A DNA stretch of 64,000 nt from Pseudoips prasinana. Taxonomy: Eukaryota > Arthropoda > Insecta > Lepidoptera > Nolidae. The position numbers and the translations under genes are program-made. The DNA is taken from contig OX621240.1 in NCBI GenBank assembly GCA_951640165.1, positions 3,856,713 to 3,920,712 on the forward strand, given 5' to 3'. Each line of letters opens with the position of its first letter. Position 1 is the first letter of the stretch. Under the pieces are notes generated by a model, which made no database searches, was not told the DNA's origin, and saw only the letters and a program-made list of their open reading frames with translations. Shown one piece after another: positions 11,001 through 22,300 of this stretch.

Positions 11001-11940
11001 ATGCAATCTTCATTTAATCACAAAGTATGCACAATTCAGGATTCCCGGAATACAGGTGTCATGTCCATATTAATATATCCATTTGAAGTTTTTAGCCCCA
11101 AATAGCTCTAACTACTCAGATCACTACTTATTACGCACAGAAGAGAACTCAAGACGACGCCGCAATATACCAACAAAAAAACGACTGTATTTTAGACCTC
11201 ATGACTGAAGTAAAACTTATTGGGTAGTATTTAAACGATTGACCGTAACTTAACGTTTTAAGTGACAAAAATAATGAATTTATGTTATAGTATTACTAAG
11301 TGTGCGACTGACTGCGAGTGACGAGAAATCAACCGAACGGCAACTAACAAATATTAATTTGAGTTACTTAAAATACAAATTGAGAAGTTTCATAATCTTT
11401 GAGCGGCCGAATATTTATTCGCTTTGAACAATCGGAGAGATCAGAGGCTTGTGCGGCGTACTTCAAGCGCTATTGCTTTGTATGTCTCCTGAAAAATTCA
11501 CAAAGCTCCAAAAATCGCATTTTTGAAAACTTTCTACCAATCTTCACCAACAATAGTGTATCTAGCGCTCGGCGGCCGCTACCGCGGCACGCTAGATGGT
11601 CACAATTCTAACCTAAGCTAACCCAAATCATTTCTGGAAAAACTGTCTCTGTCTTACTTCCATATTAAGATAGAGACGATTTTTCTGCAAATTATATCTC
11701 TGTATTTCTAGTCGCTCACTTAGTAATTTAGTCACACGGCTAGAATTTTGATATCTGAAATGGATTAATTATAAACCACTTTTTGTAAGTTCGTTCTGGA
11801 TTTTATTATAAATCAATATTCGTCGTTAGTACAGTTAATTTTTCGCTTACTCATATTCATGCCGCTCAAGTTATTAAAACAGTAGCTCATCAAGTTTTTT
11901 TGTATTCGATCGTTTTATAATTCCCTAAACTTATTTAGCT
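11001..11940. other. Unassigned intergenic DNA with one shared GC-rich block
   Basis: 11556-11625 ('ctagcgctcggcggccgcta') recurs at 13829-13905, so it is a dispersed repeat piece. The rest is unassigned. Confidence 0.4.
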
Positions 11941-12072
11941 CAATCTATATGTATCTGGCTATGAGAGGAAGAGAGAAAGAAATGTGTGCTGGCAACTTTC
12001 TCACTTGCTCCTACAGTAATATACGAAACGTAACTCCCTTAGTCTTTCTACCTTCACTAACTTATATTTCCG
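11941..12072 (+). repeat. Interspersed repeat end (related to 32085-32210)
   Basis: Shares 'acgaaacgtaactc' and 'tcactaacttata' with 32085-32210. The second copy ends where the 71-bp array in the TMC gene begins. Confidence 0.55.
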
Positions 12073-12668
12073 CCTCAACTTCCGTTCGCCTCGCCGGTCA
12101 CACTTTTTATAAGGCTTTCGTCATGCTTTCAACAGCTTACTTGGAAAGCGTGGTTAATGAAGTTTTACTTCGAAAGCACATATTAATCTACCCTTATTAG
12201 AAAGGAGGCAGTAACTTGAGCAAAGTTCACAACCTATTTCTTTATAATTTGCTTATCTTTTAATTACACCGAAAACGTTAAAAAAATCTACAATACTACT
12301 GTAATTTATCTACATCAACAATACAATTTTGGCAGTTTTCTTATTTTTTTCGATTAGAATATTTTTCAGTGTCAAGTAATATAATAAATCAATTTATTTG
12401 CATATGATATCAACACTATGCAAAGTCAACAAGACAGAATCCTATCCCAGTAAAGTAGTTTAGGACTGTAATACTGTATTTCGAAGTTCAAAATAGCGAT
12501 GAACTGTAGCCCTAAAGTCAGGGCCCCTTCACTCGGCCGTACCGACGGTGACAAGTACCTACACTTTCGCGCGCCTCTGAAGTGGCGTGCGCCAGTCGGG
12601 TGTCACCGCTCGCGCGCACAGCCACGGATTAAAAGACTACTTAATACTATAAATATTTAACAGAAAAA

Positions 12669-12776
12669 ATGTATCATCACAAATCTGGTGCTAGATATTG
12701 TTCATTTGACGGATGTCTGTCGAAAAAAGGAGACAAGGGTTTATCATTTTTTACATTACCTAAAGATGCAGAAAGG
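12669..12776 (+). pseudogene. THAP zinc-finger exon (N-terminal part)
   Basis: ATG at 12669 opens 'MYHHKSGARYCSFDGCLSKK', followed by 'GLSFFTLPKDAER' and a donor-like gttagt. Two cysteines in CxxxxC spacing and the 'SFFTLPKD' block are typical of the first half of a THAP domain. The second half (W, C-x2-H, AVPTIF-type box) is not seen nearby, so it is called partial. Confidence 0.6.
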
Positions 12777-13340
12777 TTAGTTCAAATTATTCTTTTAAAT
12801 AGGTACCTACCAAAGTAGCTTTGTAGGTGTTGATTATTTCTAATTAGAATACAAATAAAGTGTTTTTAGTCGTATATACCCTAGTTTTAACATTTTTGTT
12901 GACCAAGATAGTTTTTAAAAGAATTAGTACGGGAAAAATAATTAAGAGAGCAACTTGAAAATGTGTTTTTTTGTTTGTCGAGATATCTTAACTATTTTGG
13001 TGTCAAATGAAAGATCTAGGCCTAAAACCATTTTATCCATTTGAGTCATGTCAATCGGTCCACGCGTTTAGGGGATATTAATAAATTAGTATAGTGAAAA
13101 TGTAAACAACCAGAATTTTTACTTTTTCTCGTCTACGAACTTTTAAGTACTGCAAAATGTGAATATTTTATGATGTTTACCCCATTATAAAAGCCAAAAT
13201 TTGTAAGGTGTAGATGATAAATAGAATTTAGTTGGGTTCACTTCATACAAAAGTTCGTTACAAAATGGTACAGACTGCAAAAATATCCAAAAATTAGATG
13301 CACTTTTTCTAACCTGAGTTCATATTTTTATACGAACTCA

Positions 13341-13440
13341 CTCTTTGTTGGTCTGGCGGTAGCGTGTTCAACCGCAGAAAATGAAATCTTGGGTTCAAAC
13401 CCGGGTCGGGCCAAAAAGTGATTTTGGGATTATATAGACG
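13341..13440 (+). mobile_element. SINE head fragment
   Basis: 'ttggtctggcggtagcgtgt' and 'gggttcaaacccgggtcggg' match the head of the SINE family at 20440 and 59095; the body is missing. Confidence 0.7.
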
Positions 13441-14060
13441 ATTAATAGGTATCATAGTAACAGCGGCAAGCCGGTAACCCTACGCCAGTACACTCCGAGT
13501 CATACAGAGACAGTGTAATGCGTTAGAAGAGAGCGGCAGCGTTTAGGTGAATATCGCGGTAGGCACTGAGCGCGAATGTAAGCTGAATTGCACTTAGTTG
13601 CTTAGTAGCAAGAGTCGCTATTTCTATAAATTGTTGCGCGAAGAGCCGGTTCTGTACGTAAGTACTCTTTATTCTGTGCTAAAGTACTGAAACGCGACTC
13701 ACGTTAGTGCGAAAGTGCGCCACATCGATTCACACATTGTCGAATGTATTCCAGCGCGATGCACGTTAGTGCGAAAGTCCAGTAAATGCGAAGGCATGCC
13801 ATTATGGAGATATCCATGGTTAATGTTTTTCTAGCGCTCGGCGGCCGCTGCCGCGGCACGCTCGCTACGCCACCGTACTATGGTCACCGTTCTAACCTAA
13901 CCTAACCCAAACGATTTCGCACTAACGTGCATCGCGCTTGAATACATTCGACAATGTGTGAATCGATGTGGCGCACTTTCGCACTAACGTGAGTCGCGTT
14001 TCAGTACTTTAGGGCTACAGTTCATCGCTATTTTGAACTTCGAAATACAGAATTACAGTG

Positions 14061-14847
14061 GTAGTTCAGACTTCATGGAGTTTCGGAATCAACACGGCAA
14101 ATCACAATTCACGGTCATTTGTTACTTCTCTATACTTCTGTAGGTTGGCGAAGACGTTAATATGTCTAATAATCCACCATATTTACACAATAAAACATTT
14201 TAGGTGAGTAATTATAATATTCTGTTTTGTAAGAAAAATGTTCTTGACACGTTCTTTATTTTAAATAAAATTTTGTATGGAGTTAGCTCACACCCCGGAT
14301 TAACACATAGGCTATAATTTATAAAGTTTAACACGGGTAAAAACGGGGGGCACAGCTACTTTAACTCATAATTTGCAATGTCTCATTGGTACCTTGTAAC
14401 TAAAGGATACACAGAACATTGCTGTATTCCTTAGCAGGGGAAGCAATAGAACAGGGTACACCAATTTTAGGCCTTATTTCTTATTGCGGTTACGCATTTG
14501 AACAAGTTAACTTCTGTGCGATATTAATATTAGACTTACAGCTAGTTAATAAAAAAGATAGAAATATATAACCCTGATAGTCAAGAGCATTAACACTATG
14601 CCACCTGATCCCATCGCACCTTACACAAATATGAAGTAAGTTTAATTATTCAAGAATTAAGGAGACACTTTTCATATCATAATGAAATTAATATACTTAC
14701 TGATTTAGTTGTTAGTTATGTACCTTATATCAAAGAAAAAAAATCTCTACAGTGTGCAACCAATCCCTACACTCTCAATCATAAGAGTTAAGTTTTTCTG
14801 TGATTTCATTGGTCCAACGCTATAATGATTGTTTTACATAAGAGGGA
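14061..14847. other. Unassigned intergenic DNA
   Basis: No supported feature. A short reading frame at 14598 followed by gtaagt was considered and not accepted. Confidence 0.4.
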
Positions 14848-15072
14848 GACATGATCACCGCCGCCCATGGACACTCGCAACACCAGAGGAGTCGCGAGTG
14901 CGTTGCCAGCCTTTAAAAGAGTCAGGAAACAAGTATTGCTGACCCTTCCCCCCACCCCGATGAGCTCTGGCGACCTTACTCACACGCAGAAACACAACAT
15001 TAAAGTTATTAATGTTATTATTAAGGAATGTCTTCTGTAACGTGCAGATAGTTCTCCAGTCGGGCTACTCAT
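14848..15072 (-). repeat. Reverse copy of the 479-793 repeat
   Basis: Shares 'cgcaacaccagaggagtcgc' and 'ccgatgagctctggcgacc' in reverse orientation to 479-793. Confidence 0.65.
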
Positions 15073-15172
15073 TGAGCAAATACACGAGTATTTGCTCAAT
15101 GAGTAGCCCGACTGGACAACTATCTTTGATGAAGAGAGGTAGAGTACGAACTCTACCTCTCTTCATCAAAGA
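15046..15172. repeat. Two back-to-back palindromes
   Basis: Palindrome 1: arms 15046-15083 and 15088-15125 with one mismatch and a 4-base loop. Palindrome 2 follows at once: arms 15123-15145 and 15150-15172 with a 4-base loop. Confidence 0.8.
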
Positions 15173-15841
15173 TATCCATTAAAAAGGTCAATTCTACAAA
15201 TTATTTGACTTCTAATAGGGTGCAAAGATGCTGTTAATCATCATAGCTATACAAGAAATGAGCAAGCAGATATTCCCGGAATACAGAGAATCAATCTTTA
15301 CTTTGATAACGTCATTAAAAACCAGTAATTTTTTTAACACCAAGACGGTGGTTTGATTAGATCAGATGACGAGTGAAGAGCTTCGCGCTAGAACTAAATT
15401 ATGTATAGAGTAAGAAATATTATAATCTCTGTAAATAGGAAAAATAGTAGTACAAAATTACATTAGTCTTTATATTAGGCGTAGAACGAAAATAAATGCA
15501 AGTTTCACACTTACCGTGTAGGAGTTCGTACAAAAATTAATACATTAGCAGTCTAATAGGAAGAGAGCCTCGAGTTAGAATTACATATAGGCTTATGTTA
15601 TAATTACGTCTGGCCTCAAAGACCACTAAATCAGTTTAAAAATATTTGTCCTCTAATACTTCTCTGAGATATGTAATATTTTAAATTTATCCTCGAATAT
15701 TTACTATTTTAAAAATATACATACAACCTATTTCAACTTTGCATTACGAATTCCAAATTTATAATTTAAAGCAATCCGAATAAAAAAGAGTTATCAACAA
15801 CGCAGAAATTGCGTACGAAAAAATAACACGCACGTAAATTG
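15173..15841. other. Unassigned AT-rich intergenic DNA
   Basis: No supported feature. Confidence 0.4.
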
Positions 15842-15920
15842 ATCCGGGGAAGACGCTCTGCCGGTAAGCTACGACTGACACACTGACTCCTAGGTTACCG
15901 GCAGAGCGCCTACCCCGGAT
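15842..15920. repeat. Hairpin of tRNA-like type
   Basis: 26-bp arms ('cgctctgccggtaa' core) with one mismatch and a 27-base loop; flanked by 'gggttcgatctctaccgg', suggesting a SINE head folded back on itself. Confidence 0.6.
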
Positions 15921-16014
15921 TGATAGAGAGTAGGGGTTCGATCTCTACCGGACTATTCAGTATATCAGGAAGAACGGAGAAACCGCGCAACTCATTTTAG
16001 TACTTTTATTTTTG

Positions 16015-16020
16015 TTGTAT
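16015..16020 (-). terminator. Candidate poly(A) signal, TMC gene
   Basis: AATAAA on the minus strand about 90 nt beyond the TMC stop codon. Confidence 0.35.
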
Positions 16021-16109
16021 ATAACAACAAAAAATACAGTCGGATTGACAGCCTCTCCATTTTTTTAAGTCGGTTAATATACATGGAGTAGTAAATAAAG
16101 GTGAACGAA

Positions 16110-16384
16110 TCAATTCCTTTCATCCCTTTCGCTCCTATTCAGATAGTTAGTAGAGCCTTGCCAACTGAAGGAGCTGTCGGTATCTCCGTCTTCAGGTTTG
16201 TTCTCATAGGCCGAGGTTCTGTTCTCCTTGGCGTAGGAGCGCGGCCGGCCTTCGATGAGCGAGTGGCTGAGGCGGGAGGCATCGAAGTGGAAGCCGGAGT
16301 TGGAGGGCTTGCGAACCTCCCGGAGGTATTTCCAAGTGTGACTGTCGGGGCCTTCGTCGGTAGGTTTGGGACTGTACAGCCATT
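16110..16384 (-). CDS. Tmc: TMC exon 14 (terminal, with stop)
   Basis: Acceptor tttcag; reads 'EWLYSPKPTDEGPDSHTWKY' and a Ser/Arg-rich tail 'FHFDASRLSHSLIEG...', ending 'RDERN' and TGA at 16112-16110. Phase from exon 13 fixes this frame; the other open frame across the exon is a shadow. Confidence 0.9.
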
Positions 16385-19300
16385 CTGAAATTCATAATAA
16401 AGATAGCATTTTTATAGTAGTTTTTTTTTCAAGTTAAGTTACTTTGGAACATCAGAACGTAATGAATATCAGGAGATTTATGTTTAAAGGTGTAAATGTC
16501 ATCGTGGTTGGTAAATGCTTGCCTTTCAGTGGGTTCGATTCGTACCTAGGACAGATACTTGTGTGCATGAACATGTCTGTTTGTTCTGTCTGGGTGTACC
16601 TAATTATATATTTACAAAAGAAAATTATTTTTTTATTATTATTATCATCATCGTAGTATTTAGGACATGTGTGAGAGAGCGCTCCATATACACGTAAATA
16701 TCCGTGTTCCGGGTGGGAATCGAACCCACGACCTGCGGCGTGAGGCCAAGCGCGCACCACGATTTTACTTCTTGCGACACGATTTTAGAATCGCACATCG
16801 CACATCGATAAAAAATTCGGTGGTTGTTGCTCAGTCTCATGAAAGATTCAGTACAAGTTGCTTGTCTCTATTTATTACTTCGGAGGGAAAGAATAAATAA
16901 ATAATAGTAAAAAAAAACTTAAAAACACGCTTTATATAAAATTTAACTAAAAAATAGAAAATAAATTAATAATATCTTAAAGGGCACCCCACGCTTTTTT
17001 ACAATAAAATATATATTTTTTTACACTATTTACAATTTAAATTTATTAATATTTATTTTCTATTTTTTTAGTTTAATTTTATATAAAGCGTGTTTTTTAG
17101 TTTTTTTAACTATTATTTATTTTTCATTTTTTTATCAAATCAGTGTATTGTGATCGGTCCTAGATAAATCTACAAAGTTTGCATGAAATCTGACCGTTTA
17201 AAGTGGATCAAATTGCGTCTAAAGGAGTCAGTTACATACAAACATACAAGTGAAGCTAATATAAAGCGAGTAAAAATAAATATAATCAATCGGCAATACT
17301 GGACTCAACCTTTTACAGCGGATAGATTAATTAAGGGTTTATTTTATCAACATAACGATCTTCGGCTATATCCCAAAAAGGTTTATGACTAATATAGAAA
17401 AAAAAATAAAAAAATAACGGAGAGTACTTCAAATGTAAATTAAAAAGACACTCGCATCTACTGATACATGTGAACTCACCTCCATTAGAAACTTTGGAGA
17501 TCGCAGTGAGCAAGAAGTCCTTGTCCTTAGCCTGCAGCACGAGCATGTGCCTCAGGATCTCCACCATGGAGTGCTGCGCGAGGGCTTTGGCACGCATGTA
17601 GTACACCGCGACACTGCCAAATACGAATGTCATTTTATAATAATCTTATACTTATAAAAACATTAAAGTGAAATCATCGCTGTAGTAATCAGTATCACGA
17701 CAAAGGGCTGGCTCACTGCTACACTGCGCACGCGCCGCCGCCTACCGCCAGAGACCTCCTGCGCACTGTGCGGACAGCCGGAATGCGCTCAGCCGTCAGC
17801 TATCAATATTGCTGACCGGCTGCCGCATCACAGTGCGAATATCTGAGTACGGTCAGCCGCACGGCTGGCCGCATTGCGGCTAGTCGCATAGTGCGTAGGA
17901 GGCCAGACTGCCAGATTGACGGCTACTCTTTCTACTGGTGCATATGAGAAAATGTATTAAATTTATTGTATAGATACAAACACTACAATAGCCCCAATTT
18001 TTTTTGTTTGTTTATCGCATGTCGCAATATGGCGGCGCCAAGACTAATATCAGCTGACCGTGTAGCATTTATATTCTCGCTCAATTGTGCAAGTGCCCCA
18101 CGGTATTTGTGTTTTAACCAGTGTATTGATATAAATATTGTTGTTCACTTGATTGTCATGGACAACGATACAGCTAATGAGTCAAATAAACCGATCGAAG
18201 GAAACACCAAGAATAATGTCAAACATCTGATAATTAATAAATGTTACTCCATACGAGTAAAAGTTTCACTTGCATCATGGTTACATTAAACCACACAACA
18301 TTTTTTTTTATTTGAAACTTTTGTCTTTGTCATTCAAATGTTATTCTACACTGGCAGGCACTTAAAAAAAAAGAGAACGCCCGCACTAGGGAATCTAATC
18401 CCTGTGTCGCGGGGTACTTAACAAAAATATAATAAACGGATACAAATTACATCCAGACTCGGAACAACCATTTATGGGTCACACAAATAGTTGTCCGGCG
18501 CGGGAATCGAACCCTAGACACTAAACGGCGAGGCGACTGCGTCACACGTGCAGTCAAAAACATAAAGCATGTCTAAATTGAGGATCAGACTGATCAGACA
18601 GGGAGATAAATTAATTTGAGATTTAACATGATCCGATGCTTAATTTTATTATAAGCATGCAAAATAGCTCTCTTATTGCCTTTTCAAAGGCTGTGCCAAC
18701 AATAAGTCCGATCATATAATAATAATAATGTCCTCCTAGCCGAATTTCGGCCACGGCGACCAGTCTCAATAGAGATTAGCCATCTGCGCGGGACATATTA
18801 TAGTGTTCAAGTGTGTGCGCAAATACAGGAGCACTTTCTATTCATCACTCTCCCTCTTACTAGCTACACGACCAGAAAGAGGTCAGGTACGAGACAGACA
18901 GGTTACGTGCTCTCCGAGGCATGGGGCTATAATACCGTCAACTCCATGACTTCGGGCTGACGCAAAAATTTTTTTTTTACGGAAAAGTCCCAAAATCACT
19001 TATGGCCCGACCCGGGATTTGAACCCAAGAAATCGTTCTCTGCGGGTGACCACGCTACTGCTAGACCAACAAAGCGTAGATCAAAATCATGTTATCTTAG
19101 ATCATAACGACTTTTTGAAATCAAACTCAATATGATGTGTCGGTGTAATGTACTTACCCCAAGCCTAGCATGATGAAGCCGATGACCCCGGGCCGGACGA
19201 GGAACACCAGCACACTCCGCAAGGAGTGCCTGTCGGACAGGTGCAGCACGCCCTCGCTGACGACGCTGTACACGTACTCGTAGCGCTGGAACGGGCCGCA

Positions 19301-22300
19301 AGCGTGCGACGACGTTCTGTTATTAACAATAAAAAAAATCCGAAAAATATAAAAAACTGTACAACTATTCACACTTTCAAAAGACTAGTGAAAAATCACT
19401 ATCTTTCAATTTCATCCTCATAGGATGTATTATTAGTATTTAGTTTATTGTTAAGTCTAAATTGGATATAATATTTATATGTATTTAAGTATATATGCAA
19501 TTATTAGTATGTAAGTGTATTATAGACCTACACACATTATTATAGCTCTTTAAAAAATTTCCTGTCGCAGGTCTGCTTGTAGAATTTCTTTGCGAAATAA
19601 GCAGCACCTTTGTACTATTCATCTCTTCGTATTTTTGTCTAATTATTGTATGTTTTGTGTGTACAAGAATTATTAGATAAATTAAAAAAATAAAAATGTT
19701 TTTTTTTTTAACTCTAAAATCATTAATTAAATCGTCCAGTGGGAACCTCTACGAATTCAGGGTAAGCTACTTTACTCTATGGTCAATGTAAGAGTTTACA
19801 AAACAAACGGGACCGACGCCTTACCGTGCTCGGAGACGCTCAGAAATTTTGGCGATCACCCATCTATAGACTAACCAAGTATCTAGGTGCCTAACAACTT
19901 ATACATGTTTAGCAACGGGCTGTGAACGCCTCTAAAGGTACACACAAGCAGATTTAATTTCTGATTTCCAAACCTTCCCTAGCCTTGCGGAGGATGTAGA
20001 TGCCTTCCATAGGGTTTTTTTTCTAGAAACATGGCAGATATATCTACAGTTGCATGTGAAAGTTAGGATCGTTTACATGTATATGAGCTTCTTATATTTA
20101 TAACTAGCGGCCCGGTACGTGCTTCGCTACGCTTTTAAGTATTAGTACAAATTGTTTATATATGGGAACAAAGAAAGATGTTGATTTTACACTTTTTCAA
20201 GGCTTTTTTAAAATTTTCTCTACGTACAAACCTTCCCTGGACTTCCACGAATAATTCAGAAGACCAAAATTAGCCAAATCGGTAAAGGCGTTGTTGAGTT
20301 ATAACATTACAACGAAAAGTGGCATTGATTTTTATTATAGATAATGGCATTAGCAATAGATCAATTTAATGGCGTTAACGTTCTTCCATCTAACGGAATA
20401 TGGTATAGGTAATATAATGATATGTTAAATAAATGACTATCTCGTTGGTCTAGCGCTAGCGTGTTCAAATAAATTTCTCATTATCAGCTCTAAGTCTGGG
20501 AGTTGGAGGTATTACATCCCCGTGCGTCGGAGACCACGTAAAGCCGTCGATCCTGTACCTGGCCTATTTCCGGTCGTGTCGCTAGTCGTCCCATCGGATT
20601 ATGAGAGTGATGGAATAGAAAGTGCCCCTATGTTTGCGCTTGTGCACTGTAATATGTCCCGCGCAATTGGCTAATCTCCATTGAGAAATTAATCGCCGTG
20701 GCCGAAATTCGGCTGGGGGGACATTATAATTATCATCATATGTTAAATATAGTGATTCCAGTGTTTAGTAAGGTCGCCATTTTACTGACAATGCACAATA
20801 CTATACTATATTCTACAATCCGATTATAAAAACATATATCAAATTTATTCTGGGGGTTTCCGCTAAAAATTTCCAAGAAGATACTGCAGTGGGCAAAGGT
20901 AAAGTACTATATTATAATAGTACATAAAATATTGTTAAAGTTAATTTTACCTGAAGAATAAAGATCCGACTCCGAAAAGCGTCGTGAACAGCGATAGCGT
21001 GACTAACATGTAGAGAATTGTTTGCGTTTGTGCAGCTCGCCATACCTGAGAATTAATTCGGTCATTATTAGTGAATTCGGGTACAATTATATATGACATG
21101 CCCTGTTCTCAAACTGTAAGTTAATCACCACCATAGCAGCCGAAAGACAACCACTGCTGAACAAAGTCCTCCTCCAAAGATCTTACGCTATCCGCATCCA
21201 GCGACTTCTAGACTAGACTAGTCTCTACCAAGCGTTGCGATTATGGCAAATCCCTCTAAATGATGGACACTACTCAGTGGATGTTAATCGGCTGACACGA
21301 TGATGATGAATATACTATCATTACGGTACGCGAAAGTTAAAAATAGCATCGATTCTCACTCAGAAACGTATGGCACGTTATGAGATATGAATATGGCACA
21401 TTTGACGCTATCAGTTAATATTACATGTTTAGCACTAAAAGAACATTGCACGTTTGGTACATGACACATTTAGCACGATATGAATATAGCTTGTTTTCTT
21501 TCTTTGTTAAGAAACGCCCGCTAGGGACTCTAATCCCTGTGTCGCGGGCTACTTTACAAACATATTACTATAATTAATGGACACAAAGTATACCCAACCC
21601 CAAAACAAATATGTATGGGTCAAACAAATAGTTGTCAAGCGAGAGAATCGAACCCGGGCCACGAAGTGGCGAGGCGACTATCTTAACCACTGCGCCACAC
21701 GTGCAATTTAATGCTATAACAACATGGAACCTATGACACAATGAGAATATAGCAGGTTTGATACTATAAGAACATGGCAAATTTAGCACAATATGAATAT
21801 AACACGTTTGATGCTATAAGAACATGGCACATTAGCACAATATGAATATAGCAAGTTTGATGTTATAAAAACATGGCACATTGAGAAAAATATGAATATA
21901 GCATGTTAAATGCTATAAGGACATGGCACATTTAGCACGATATGAATATAGCACTTTTGATGCTTTAAGAACATGGCACATTTAGCACGATATGAATATA
22001 GCACTTTTGATGCTTTAAGGACATGGCACATTTACCATAATATGAATATAGCACGTTTGATGCTTTAAGAACATGGCACATTTGGCACGATATGAATATA
22101 GCACTTTTGATGCTTTAAGAACATGGCACATTTAGCACGATATGAATATAGCACTTTTGATGCTTTAAGAACATGGCACATTTAGCACGATATGAATATA
22201 GCACGTTTGATGCTTTAAGAACATGGCACATTTAGCACGATATGAATATAGCACTTTTGATGCTTTAAGGACATGGCACATTTACCATAATATGAATATA

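Larger units (their letters stand above)
12463..14060 (+). mobile_element. P-element-like DNA transposon remnant
   Basis: Terminal inverted repeats of about 53 bp (12465-12517 and 14007-14059, e.g. 'ttcgaagttcaaaatagcga') bound a 1.6-kb unit. The flanking octamers gtagttta (12455) and gtagttca (14061) look like an 8-bp target duplication with one change. A THAP-type exon lies at 12669-12776. THAP domain plus 8-bp duplication matches P elements by family knowledge. Subterminal 96-bp inverted repeats (13681-13776 and 13915-14010) lie inside. No catalytic domain is visible, so it is non-autonomous or decayed. Confidence 0.55.

Noticed and set aside
14598..14637. Possible short first coding exon on the plus strand (MPPDPIAPYTN) followed by gtaagt
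   Set aside because: Thirteen codons only, no partner exon found and no family match.
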